From Anas platyrhynchos (lineage: Eukaryota; Chordata; Aves; Anseriformes; Anatidae): a stretch of 64,000 bases of DNA. A program made the translations under genes and the position numbers. Under the pieces are notes generated by a model. It was not told the DNA's origin, did no database searches, and was given only the letters and a program-made list of their open reading frames with translations. Location of the stretch: the NCBI RefSeq assembly GCF_047663525.1, contig NC_092589.1:24487001-24551000 (forward strand), written 5' to 3'. This document shows, in pieces, positions 1-10,862 of this stretch (position 1 is the first letter of the stretch; each line of letters opens with the position of its first letter).

Positions 1-1080
1 GTGTTTGCTTCTAATAGAGCAAGCCTTGAAAATGACAGAGGAACCTGTTCATGAAGGATTTTTTTGCCTTTTTACTAAACTTCAGATATAGCCAATTGTG
101 CTAATGAAGTTAATCTGTTCCCATGGCTTTGCTGAGCCTGATGCAAGAGCAAGGGATATCCCTTCAGTCCTGTATCCTGTGCCTTAGCCTTGGACTTGTG
201 GGAATGCCTGACCACAGACGAGGATGGCTGGGAGGGTTCCTGCCCCCAGCTGCAGGTCCACCCTCCTCTGGGTTGTCCTTGCTGCACAGAGGTTCAGCAG
301 CTGAGCAGCAAAAGCTGCCCATAAAAGACAGCCAGCCTTACTAAAATATACCAGCACACACCACACCATGAACTCCAGCAGTGACAAAGCAGAGGAAAAA
401 AAACCCTCTGGTATCAAATGTAGAACTTTTTTTTTAGAGGGAAGAGTGGGATAAAACATTGCCAGACAAAATCCAGGCAGGCATCCATAAGCGACTTGTC
501 CCCAGTACTCCTCAGAGCATCTCTGGAAAAGAGGTGAAACAAATATGGGAATAACTGAACGCAGAACGGGCTAAGAGGTACCCTCTCTATTTGTGGGGAG
601 AACTGAGGAAGGATTAGGTGGGTTATGAATTTACATTTCCCATTCAGCATCTGCAAAGAGCTTTGTGCCTTAAGTAAGTCCTCTATACACCATTTATTTA
701 TTTTAATACAAATCATAGAATATCCCTCTGGACCATAGGCAGGCATTGACAGACTGGTACAGGAGATTCCTCTTAGGTGGATGTCTGCTTCCCTGCACAG
801 CTCTGGGAAGTGTAGTAATGGTTTGGCAATGATTAGAGGCTCTCTCTATAGGATTTTTGCTTTGCTTTCAGTGCAGATATAGCAAAGCATGACTCCCATA
901 TTGAAGATAAAAGGGATAATCACCAAGGATTTGAGTCAATACTCAGTAAATTGAATTTATACTTGTGTTTCAGTCTAAACTGAATGTATTTAACTTCTTT
1001 TCAGAATAATATTCTCACTAAAGAGAAAATATATAGCTCTGCTGTTCCTTGTTCAAGTTCAGTTACCTTTTTAAATTAGG

Positions 1081-1125
1081 TGTTCTTTTTTTTCTTTTTT
1101 TCTTTTTTTTTCTTTTTTCTTTCAG
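1081..1125 (+). repeat. T-rich pyrimidine tract ending TTTCAG
   Basis: A run of T blocks interrupted by single C bases ends in TTTCTTTCAG. It looks like a strong splice acceptor on the + strand, but nothing downstream is recognisable as an exon. It is best treated as a low-complexity tract. Confidence 0.7.
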
Positions 1126-2167
1126 CTGGTGCCAATGCCTATAACACTGTCTAGGGGAGACTAGTCCAATAAGCCTTGGGGAAGGAACAGCCATTTCCAC
1201 CATCAGTTCTGATGTTTCACCGTAAGGCAGAAGACGCCCACACCACATCTTTGCTCAGAGAGCAAAGGCTTTCTCGTGATTTCATGAGTAAGGGGAGCAT
1301 AACAAAGGAAGCCATTGCAGTCAGCTATTTCTGCCTGGATAATACACACAGGAGGCTCCATTTCCACCCTCTCTGGCTTTTGGCAGGTTGCCTCTTTTTG
1401 CTGTTTCTAGTTTGTACCTGATGGTATCTATATTGGCAAAGTAGGGGTAAGGATGAGAAAGAGGAAACTGGTGGCTGAGATCTGCAGGGAATCTTTAGGA
1501 GAGGGGCACACCCATGAAGATGGGACATCAACTCAATTGGTTTCCACTTGTTGAAAAATAGAGTTGTTTGCTTTACTACTTTTATGAAAGCAATCAAAAG
1601 GTGCTTCTTCTTTTGTAGCATCATTTCTTGTATTTTCTTGGCAATCTATGAGCGATCATGACTATGGGCAAGTCATACTGCTGATAATTGTAGAATAAAA
1701 TCATGGACCCCCAATATAACTACTTGTTTTCAACACTCGCGGGTTGAGGTTGAAGTGTAGGCAGCAGATCGATGTTGTTGATGTATCTGGTGTCTTGTCT
1801 GATGTGGTGGCAATTCTGTACATGCCTCCAGAAGAGGCAGCAGAGCTATGATGCATCCACCTCGTTCCTGTGTTCTGGCAGCTCTAATTGGGAATCAAGT
1901 TTTGTTTTGTGAGGTGCGGCACAAATATCAAATAAAAGATAGTTTGCCAGTAGGAACCTACCTGTAGCTCATAGGAGATGAGAAAAGGTCATGCCCTGTA
2001 AGTGGTGTGGCAGCGTTCATGCCTCCAGATGAGCTGGCAAGGACACAGCAGCCATGAAACAGAGAGCTGAGTCTTGTGCACCACAGCTTCCAACAATCCC
2101 TCATGTTCAAAACCCTAGTGACCTAGCTATCTTTACACTTAAGCAGTGAGAGATCATTTCTAGCATT

Positions 2168-2180
2168 CCCCCCCCCCCCC
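2168..2180 (+). repeat. Poly(C) run, 13 bases
   Basis: Thirteen consecutive C bases are followed by GCCC. On the complementary strand this is a G run. The length is likely to be polymorphic and error-prone in sequencing. Confidence 0.9.
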
Positions 2181-3716
2181 GCCCAACATTGCTAAAAGAG
2201 TGAGATTTTCTAGTTGCTGCCAAAAAAATTAAGAATTTTGGGATCCCAGTCTACATCCTTGTTCTTTTGCTAACCATTTAAAATACCTGTTCAGGGAAAC
2301 AGCTTGCTGCTCTTTCATCTTTCTGCAAAGATGGGTTCTAACACGATGTTATAAGGAGCCTATGCTAAGTGCTTTGACAAAAAGACATGAAGACTCTGAA
2401 ATGAAATCTTATTTACTGTGGTGTTATTAAAGCACTAAATAAACAGACAGGCTCAGAAGGGCTGGTAGGATGTGGGCGGGTGAATAAATGAGCTTTGATG
2501 CTGATGTCAGTCAATGCTAATTCCTATCCTTTGAAGAAAATGTGATAAACACAGCTGCCAGGAATGTGATCTGAAATTGCTCTAATTAAATTAAATTTTC
2601 ACTGGAATGAAAGTAGCTAAGCACCTTGCTTTGTTTCCTTTCTAACTAGACTAATTCAGATAATAATTAGTTTTGGATTCTTTCATCAGTAGGTAGGAGA
2701 GTAGGGTTTTCTTAAACCCTGCAAGAAACTATTGTATGAAATTCTGTATTCATATTCCTTTTATTGTATTTTCCACCTAAAATTTGTATCTCACCTTAGA
2801 ATCTTTGGTTTTCAAGGGGGAGTTATCTGTACTGCCTGATAAACACTTACTTCATAGAAACATGGTCAGACTTTTTAATATCCATGTGTTTTTCTCCTAA
2901 GTTTATGCATTTAATAGTAAGGAGGGATCGAGGGTACTTTCAATGGTTATGAACTATTTAACTACTGATCGTGGATGGGGTTTGAAGGTAAGAACCAAAT
3001 GTCAGTATTGAGAAAAATATCAAGGGAGGAATGATAAGAAAATAAAGACAGATGGTCTCTGGATAATCCCTCATTTTTTGTCTCCCTGTTTCAAAAAAGC
3101 AGCTCACTCCCTTTTGCAGATGCATTAAATGATCAGTCAGTCCAAGCTTTGCAATTTTACTTTGTTAGTAAATTTTTTACTGGATTTTGATGGATGGCTA
3201 CTCCTTTTTGGGTGGGATCTGAAAATGAAGTAGGGTTATCTCAGTTCTCTTTTCTTTTCCTGCAAAAGTTCTCTTTTGCAACCGTTGTTTGATGAAGTGA
3301 TTTAATTAGTTACCAAGAACAGAATAACCAGAAATAAATAACTGCTATATAGATACATATACACATAGACATGATTTGTGTTACTGATTTTAAATTATAT
3401 AAAAGTTGTGTTCGAATGTAATGTTATAAAATAAATATATGAACAGATATATCTATACATTTTTATATATGCATAGGTTATTAATTGATAATGATACTTT
3501 CTATCAGAGCCATCTTTCAGTTTCCAAAATACGTTAGTTATGGCAAATTGATTTGACGAGGAATCCTAGTCATTTCTTTTCTAAGTTTGAACACTAGATG
3601 GCACTGGAAGACAGGAGCTGAGAAGTGTAACTTTTATTTAAATTTCTCGAGGTTCCTATACTTCAATGGAGGCTCACTGAGGCATAAATAATATTCTGCA
3701 GATATATTTTGTGGTT

Positions 3717-3734
3717 AAAAAAAAAAAAAAAAAG
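3717..3734 (+). repeat. Poly(A) run, 18 bases
   Basis: A homopolymer of 18 A bases follows GTGGTT and is followed by GGAAGG. No target-site duplication or processed-pseudogene body was recognised upstream, so there is no sign that it is a retrocopy tail. Confidence 0.85.
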
Positions 3735-4630
3735 GAAGGTGTCACATGAATTACAGAATCATACCAGATGACTGAGTAGTCACTTGAGCCTAGAGAAGAA
3801 ATCAGCACAATTAGAGATTAAGTACCAGAATGCGGAATTAAGTGACAAGACCTGGCAGCAGGGTCCCTCTGGAGCAGGAGGGGCTGAGCTCTACTCTTCC
3901 ACTTGTTCTTGTTGCTTCACAGGAAGATCTCTTCTTAAATTCACTTGCTCTTTCCCATTTACTGTTGCATTCCTGGCATGCTGCTTCAAGCCCGAGTCTT
4001 GACAGAGTTAAATATGTCAACTTTCACAGCATTTTTTGTCTGATCAAACGCAAGTTATTGGGCTGATACAGCAGATGTTGCTGGCATTTAGGATGAAATC
4101 TGAGCCAGAATGCAGAATTATAATGAGCCTTTAATAAAAACCATGTTGAGTGAAGAGGGAGAGGGAGGGAATTGGTGTCTCTGACTCAGGCTGCCAACCC
4201 TGACTCCCAAACCCTGGGTGTTTCACATGCTTCAGAGTGACCTTTGAAGAACCAATTATTCTCACAAAGGGATTAAACCCTAGCAGCCTGTTGTGTGCAA
4301 GGGATCACTGCAGGTTTTCTAGTATTTTATTCTGGTCTTAAAAATCATGAATATGTAGCTTTACATAAACTGCAAATGTAAGCCCTCAAAGCTTAGGCAA
4401 TACCATGTCTGCGAGTAAGAATGCAACTGTATTTCAGCCCATTCTGTGTGCTAAATGAGGAAAAGATCATTTTGGACAAAATGGGGCGTGATCATGCAAT
4501 TAAAAACCAACACACATGTGCAAGGCAGCACAATTATGACTGTGACAAGCTTTTCCTGGGATTTCAGCACTTGATTTGTTTATCCAGATGTTCCTGGCTA
4601 TCTGTAATTTCGTACACAATATTAGGTGGT

Positions 4631-4693
4631 GTTTGTGTGTGTGTTTTTGTTTGCTTGTTTTGTTTTCTTGATATTTTGTTGTTGTTGTTGTTT
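4631..4693 (+). repeat. GT/GTTT/GTT-rich low-complexity tract
   Basis: A short (GT)n run, mixed TTTG/CTTG units and a (GTT)n run at its right end make a T/G-only tract. It explains the Lys/Thr/His-rich frames read on the opposite strand. Confidence 0.85.
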
Positions 4694-5389
4694 CTGAAAG
4701 AGTACCTAGTGTGATACTGCAGGCCAGCTGTGGTGGGCTGAGAAGGGATTTGTGAAGATGAGTTATATCTGGAAGGAAACAGCCCTGTGGTTGTGGATTT
4801 GGCTGTTGGAGCCATGGCCAAGGTTTGCCCAAGCTAACCAAGGGTCCTCATCACAGCTTTTATATTCCTGCTCTTCCCGACATCTTTGGCATGTTCCCTA
4901 TATCGCCATGGTGTGAAGGTTCCTCTGAGACCAACCCCAGTCTGGGTGACTTGATCTCATTTCTTTACTTGAAATTCCTCAGGAAGATCCCGTGTTTTCA
5001 GATGGTAAAATTGCATTATTTTCCTCGTGGTAATTGTCTTACTGAAAAAGCATTCTTTTAACCTCCGGTATGACTTTCCATCTGTTTAGATCTCTGCTTA
5101 AAACTGTGAATATTATATCACACTGAAACACCCTTTCTGGGGAGAACATTAAAAAACACCCATTTGCGCGCACCTTGCAGCACACTGTTCCTATTTGGGG
5201 CTTTACACTTCTACTCTGACAGGAAAACTCGTGTCTGAACCACGTTCCTTCATTTTTATAGGTTTTGGGTAAGTCCTTGAGGGCAGCCCATGAACTGATA
5301 GACTCGCGGCCTATTTTTATTTATATTATTTTTATTTTTATTTCCTTGGGTCGCCGCGAACCCCAACCGGCCGAGGACACCAGCTCTGC

Positions 5390-5620
5390 GCCGCACTCAA
5401 GATGGCGGCCGCTAGGCGCCGCGCTCAACATGGCTCCGCCCGCGGCCCCTTCTCCGTCCCCCCGCCCCGCGCCCGCCCCGCTGGCGGTGCCTTCCGTCCG
5501 TCCCATGGTAACTGCGCCACGGCCGAGACGCCGCGGAGCCCGCTCGCTTCCTGCCGCCACACCGGGCTCGGGCGGGGCGGCCGCGGCCGCCTCGGGGACC
5601 CCGCCGCGGGCAGCCCGCAG
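5390..5620 (+). other. Putative first exon from CpG island 1
   Basis: The 3' border is supported by CAG|GTAGGC (GT at 5621-5622). The 5' border is a guess placed near the YY1-type element. An ATG at 5402 (A at -3, G at +4) opens a frame that reaches the donor after exactly 73 codons and stays open to 5650 in the unspliced sequence. The peptide is Ala/Arg/Pro/Gly-rich as expected from GC-rich DNA and resembles nothing I know, so it is probably untranslated leader or an upstream ORF. Confidence 0.45.
5398..5409 (+). promoter_or_regulatory. YY1-type site at a probable start region
   Basis: CAAGATGGCGGC matches the AANATGGCGGC form of the YY1 site. In mammalian promoters this element tends to lie just downstream of the start site and points in the direction of transcription, which here means the + strand. 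The match is direct; its use in this genome is inferred. Confidence 0.6.
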
Positions 5621-8534
5621 GTAGGCGCTGCCGCCGCCCTCTCCCCGTAGCGCGGAGGGTGAGGAGGGGAGCCCCCCGGGGCCGTGCCGGTAATGGCCGC
5701 GTCAGCTCCGCCGGCCCCCTCAGGCAGCCGGTAGAGCCGATTCTCTTCAGGAGCGGGGTGAGGAGCCAGCTGTAGTTACTTGAGGCGTGTTTGTGTTTTA
5801 AGTGACCGAGGACTGTCCGGTCAGGACTCCCGGTAGCCTGTTGAGCAGCTGTGGGACTGTGACAGGCGAACAAAAGAGCTGCCGTTGTTACAGACCTGGG
5901 GAACGGCAACGGGGCGCTGAGGGTCCTGCTGCATCCAGAGCACCAACGGGCTTGGTGTTAAATGTGCCGGCTGGTAGAGCTGGAGGAGAAGGGGGCAAGA
6001 AAAAAGTTGGGACTTTTGGATTTGCTTGAGAGAAGATCCTTAACCGGCCCAAGGGATGGGAGCCAGAAGCAACTGTGGGAGACAGCCGAGGGGATAACTC
6101 CCCTTTGCAGGGGGAAAATGTGTATTGGGAAAGCTTAAATACTTAAAATATCAGCATTTATAGGCTGTTGCTGTGCCTGTTTAAGTTTGCGGTAACTAAA
6201 TTGCTGTCTGTAACAAACAATGTTTATAAACGTTTACTCAAAGGAAAACATACAATAAATATAACTTGTTACTTCACTTTTCCAGCAGCTGCAGCTCGTA
6301 TTGAGAGGCTGCTGTGCTGATTGCTGAAGGTACACCTGAACTGGGATACAAACTAATAAGTTCAACCACCACCAACAAAAAGAAACTTGATGCTTTAGTA
6401 ATTATCTTTAACTGGCAGCTTACCCAACACGGCAGCCTTTGCCCCAAGCATTCTATTTAGGGGGGAAAACGTATGCCATGGTTGCTGTATTGGCTATTCT
6501 AGAAATCGTTAAATAAAAGGCAAACCTGAATCGTACAGGAAGATATCCTGCTTCACAGTAACATCCTGTGGTAATATAATGGCCTAATTTGAGAATACTG
6601 TTATTTTGGGGCTAAAAGCTTAAATGTGTCGCATCAGTTAAAAGCAGGTGGATGTTGGAATTAAGGCCGGATACTGTAGTGCAAAATATGGAAGGCCACA
6701 TTAGGATCTGAGAGACTACAGCATAAATCAGGAAGCTTTTTTTCCTTTTGGGGCTATTGTGTGTAGGTAGGAAATAAAATGCGGCCATTGGCTTTTTCTT
6801 TTCTTTTTTTTTTTTTTAAATCTGCCTTTGAAACTCACTAGAGCAGACTTAAGGCTGTTTCTGGGTTATAATTTGATAAACCACCAGTGGCTGTTCACCT
6901 GCATGGAGCCTGGAGGAGCGCCGTGCTGGTTTGGGCTTTCCTGTGGGTACACCAGTGACTTTGCCTTTTCTGGCTAATTAGTCGATGAGACGTGACTTCA
7001 GGAGAAAGCTTGCTTGTTCTTCATTTTAAAGCGTTGCTGAGAAAGTAGTTATATTTTCCTTTAACTGACTTTTCTTTTTCCCTTACCTCTTCCTTCTGAA
7101 TCTGCTACTGTTACCGATTCCTCATTTTGTTGGAAAAAGCCCTGTGAAGCTGTCTTTGACTGATCAGAGCATTACTGTAGCAGGAACAAAAGATGTTGAT
7201 AGGGGGAGAGCAGTCCCAAAGGGCCCTGAGGAGAAAGAGATGGAATTCAGCTTAGTAGCCTCCAAAAAAATCTTGCCATAGAAGAGGTGAAAAATAAGAC
7301 TATAAAAGAACAAAGGTAAAAAGAACATGTGAAAACACTTAGTTCTCATAATGTTACCCTTTCCCATGAGGAGGCTTTTTGAATGGCTTTCATAGTAATG
7401 TTTCTCATATGTTAGCCATAGATTTGAGCAGTAAGCTTTACTTTTCCTCTAAGCCTTTAACAGAGATGACTGATTTATTAGCTTTGATAGAAGTGTAGAA
7501 TTACCTTCAAACTTTGAAATACATAATAAGCACCTCAGATAATTAGCAAGCATGCTGCTATCTCTCTTCAAAGTGATCAATGGAATTAATTTGGTTTGGT
7601 AACCATGGCTATTTTCTTGTTCAGTGACCATATGGTATTTCTGAGTTTAGTGTGGCTTCCTGTGAGCAGCTTTTACAAAGTCAGCTGTGCCTTGGTGTGA
7701 AGTGCAACAAAAATTAAACACTCTTGGAAGGTGTGAAAATTCTCTTCTTGATTTAAGAAAAAAAAGAGGGATTTTTCTCCTGCCCTGAAAAAGCAGGTTG
7801 CTTTAACTGCTTGGTGTGAGAGTAGACTGTAGCCTCTAAATTATATGCTCGGTGAGACCATAATGCTAAAATAGCAAAAACTTTCAACTCCTGCGTGCTT
7901 GATGAAGAGATTTTTAATAAAAATAGCTACTGGTGGATTGATGTTTTGTTATAAACAAAATACTTTTTAGCTGTACTGTAAAAATGAAAGCTCTGTTACA
8001 GTAACTTACCTTTCTAAGGGGATCCCTTTTTAATAAGGTTTAATACACCAATGCTGCTGTTGGTCTTGATGTTGGTAGAACAGCAAATTTCCATCTGAAT
8101 TTTTATTTTGGGTATTGCAGTAGTCAGAGGTGTGCGTTTATCTATCAAGTAACTTTTGAAACACTGGATTTGACAAATCAAGAGCTTTTGAGAAATGTTC
8201 TGGGTGTCAAAGAGCATGATCCATCTGACTTGGTGAAAACTGGAGTGACAGAGAAGATGCCCTGGTTAGGAAAGCATGAGCTATGTGTTAAGAAACTTTA
8301 TAATAGTAAAAGGTGTGTTTTATGTGTTTTTTGTAGGGTATCCTCTGCTATCTATGTGGCTTAACTTTCTCTGTGGGAGATTCTCTAGTGTGCAGTATTA
8401 ACACAAATCACAGAATCATCGTCACAAGAATAAAGGTCTGTGGGGAGGGAAGATGGCATTGAGGAGAGACACAGGGAGAAGCCAATTGGCAGGAAAGTTG
8501 AAATTAGGTAGAAATAGATCTGAAAGAAGGGGAA

Positions 8535-8552
8535 GGCACCAGAATTGGTGCC
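8535..8552. other. 7-bp stem hairpin
   Basis: GGCACCA and TGGTGCC flank a 4-base loop GAAT. It lies 57 bases upstream of the larger hairpin at 8609 and shares the GGTGC/GCACC core with it. Confidence 0.7.
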
Positions 8553-8608
8553 TGTAAGATGCCCGGTCTTGGGAATGGTGGTGGAAGTGACAGCAGGGGC
8601 ATGCAGAG

Positions 8609-8640
8609 CCTGGTGCTGTGAGGGGAAACACAGCACCAGG
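8609..8640. other. Perfect 12-bp stem hairpin
   Basis: CCTGGTGCTGTG (8609-8620) and CACAGCACCAGG (8629-8640) are exact reverse complements around an 8-base loop. A perfect GC-rich stem of this size is uncommon by chance in a 64 kb sequence. Its function is unknown. Confidence 0.85.
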
Positions 8641-10829
8641 TGTGGATCTGGGGGCCTTGTGGCATAGAGACAGCACACACCGTGTGGCCCAGGGTGAGAG
8701 GAACTGCATGGGTACCCCTGGAGCAGGGTGTCCTTGGTGGTGCAGAGCCTGGAGTGGTGGCTGCAGTGTGCTCAGCTTCCAAAAGCTGAGAATGAAATGC
8801 TTTCTGCCCCCTCTTCTCATTCCTCCCTCCACGTCTTTCTTTGGTAAAGGTGGAAAAACTTGCAATCTGGTAGACTGGTGGACTCAGCCTACGTCTGGAA
8901 ATCATGTCAGCCTTCTGTTTTCAAGCCTCTGAAGAAAGGTCTTGCTGTGTATCTTAATCTATAGCACCAACTTGTTTTTGTAGAAACAGGCAAACGCAGC
9001 ATGATAAAACCATTTTTGTGCTGTCTCTGGCACGACATAATTCTTGTGCTTTGTAGCACAAATTAATAAAAATGACTGAATTAAGCCATAACTATTAGCA
9101 GATGGATACTGTGTTTTATTCTTCTGTAGTCTCCCCTTGATAATGATCTTGACATGCAGATAAATGGTAATGAGCTGGTTCTAGCTTTAATAGGAGGAAA
9201 TGTATTCCTTGTCATCTGAAAACGTTTATGTTCCAAGATGAAGCCTGCATTCTAGGCAATAGTGCCTTCTTGTGCAGAGCCTCGGCGTTCAGGAATTGAA
9301 CTGCTGTTATTTCTGCATTGTTACAGAATTAAAGCTTTAGAGGGCCAGAGATTCTTATCTTTTACCTTTATGTGACTAAGGTTGGTCAAGGGCTGTAAAC
9401 AGTCTTCTGTTTTAGACTTCCTGATACGTCTCTGTGCTGCTGCCATCCTTATGAAAGCATAAAGCGTGCCTGTTGGAGCTGTAGCAAGGAGTGAATCTCC
9501 AAGGCAGTAAGTCTTATTCCTACAACTAACACTGTGCTTGTTGCTTGCTTTTCAAAATTGTTGTGTTTACTCTTTTCCTGAGCATTTGAAGAGAATTGAT
9601 GAGCATGACTTCAGGTTTGAATGCTCAAGTACAATATGATCATCTTCTGACTTGTACGTGTTTAATCAATTAGTGTTCTTTAAAAATATTTTGGAAATAA
9701 TGACTAATGTAAGAAATTGATTCTTTCCATGCATATCTCTTTAAGGCATCTGAACCAGTGCCGCGTTAAACTGTATGTGTAGCATACACACTTTTCTACA
9801 TTTTTAACTTAGGGACGATGCATTTTCCACTGTTATGTGTTCAAGCTGCCTTTTGTGAAGTGCCTGTCTGCGATTAAATATTTATATACAGGATGGAGCA
9901 TCAGTAGGGAGATTAGAGAAGATGTATTTTGTAAACATAAAATCTATTCTACCTGGAATGTGAGTGGAATGGTGCAGCTCAGATTTCAGTTGTGCTGCAG
10001 GGAGTGCTGGAACTGAAGCATTTTTTTGTGGGGCCTCATCTGTGCTCTTCTGAGTTACACACATTGCTGTTAACTGTAAGATATTGCGGGTGCTTGATGC
10101 CTACAGATGGAAATGAAGATAAGTTCACTCTGAAGGTAGTGAAGACTTAAAGTGAGCCCAAAAGCCTTAAGATTTTTTTCACATTTCTATTGTCTGAAAG
10201 TAGTTACTTTGCTCAGCAGTGTGGCTGATGGGAGCCATTTCTGAAGGTAAAAATAGTTAATATCGAAACACCCACATTGGGCAACAGTTTTTGGAGTTGA
10301 ATGAGAACTTGGCGAAGTGCGTTACCTTTGGGTGGAAGGAAGGAGGGCGATTTTGAGAACTAAGAGTAATTAAAGATTCTTGTGGTTACGATGTTTTGAG
10401 CTTAGAAAACTTCATAGTGCTGTGTCACATAATTTGAATACGTAAGTTAAAATATTTTAATATGTATGCTGTTTTAAACAATTATTTAAAGCTGAAGGGA
10501 GTTTTTCTTCTTGGAATAGACTTTACCCTAGTCTGAAACATGTGTTCTCACTTATTGTCGATAGTTTCTTTTAATACCATAAAAAAACCTCCAGCAGGTA
10601 TTGCAAGAATTCAGTAACTTAATCTGAACTCTTTGAAGTTAAATCATGTGAACTGTATGTCATGCTGATACCCTTATAAAAACATACTAGAATTAAAAGC
10701 AATTAAAAGTAGAATTATTAACGTAGGTTAGAAGTCACTTTTGTAAAAGTGAAGTCTGAGGCCCTAAAAATACAAGTTTTGTAGACCTGAATTAGTTGTC
10801 ATGTAAGTTTTTGACAGTGAGAATTTATA

Positions 10830-10862
10830 GGGGGTGGAGGGGGGGGGGGTGGGGGGAGGAGG
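10830..10862 (+). repeat. G-rich tract, quadruplex-capable
   Basis: G runs of 5, 11 and 6 bases, plus shorter GG pairs, are separated by single T, A or TGGA spacers. The + strand can meet the usual four-tract G-quadruplex rule because the 11-base run can supply two tracts. Confidence 0.8.

Larger units (their letters stand above)
1..5345. other. Non-coding flank left of CpG island 1
   Basis: No exon or gene is recognised in this stretch. It holds a pyrimidine tract (1081-1125), a C13 run (2168-2180), an AT-rich block with homeodomain-like TAATTA cores (about 2400-2680), very AT-rich DNA at 3340-3480, an A18 run (3717-3734) and a GT/GTT-rich tract (4631-4693). Open frames are at most 119 codons and look random. 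Whether this is intergenic or an intron of a neighbouring gene cannot be told. Confidence 0.6.
5346..5720 (+). promoter_or_regulatory. CpG island 1 (distal promoter)
   Basis: An abrupt GC- and CpG-rich island follows an AT-rich stretch (5310-5345). It contains repeated GC boxes (CCCCGCCCC, GGGCGGGGC), several GCGGCCGC motifs and a YY1-type element at 5398-5409. A consensus + strand donor ends a candidate exon at 5620. This is a TATA-less housekeeping-type promoter. Which gene it serves is not shown: a distal DISP1 promoter fits the orientation and the absence of any other recognisable gene between here and DISP1, but an independent + strand lncRNA, or divergent transcription to the left, is possible. 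Confidence 0.8.
8430..8900. other. GC-richer non-coding patch of unknown nature
   Basis: This block is clearly richer in G (+ strand) than its surroundings and lacks poly(A) or poly(T) runs. Overlapping open frames on both strands (up to 147 codons on the - strand) have no recognisable domain, consistent with fewer stop codons in GC-richer DNA. It contains two perfect hairpins. It could be a decayed transposable element (for example an LTR fragment) or a regulatory element; nothing identifies which. Confidence 0.4.

Noticed and set aside
1081..1125. Possible splice acceptor of an upstream exon
   Set aside because: No convincing donor or conserved coding sequence follows; a low-complexity tract explains it.
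1..5345. Search for neighbours known near DISP1 in mammals (for example a FAM177-type or BROX exon)
   Set aside because: No matching peptide was noticed in any frame by eye, so no gene is claimed there.
5412..5909. 165-codon - strand open frame over CpG island 1
   Set aside because: Low-complexity Arg/Gly/Ala sequence from GC-rich DNA; not recognisable.
8407..8417. CACAGAATCAT resembling the start of a - strand CR1 3' end
   Set aside because: The following bases do not continue the CR1 consensus; the same is true of ACAGAATCAT near 3754.
8422..8865. 147-codon - strand open frame
   Set aside because: Lies in a GC-richer patch with competing frames on both strands; no domain seen.
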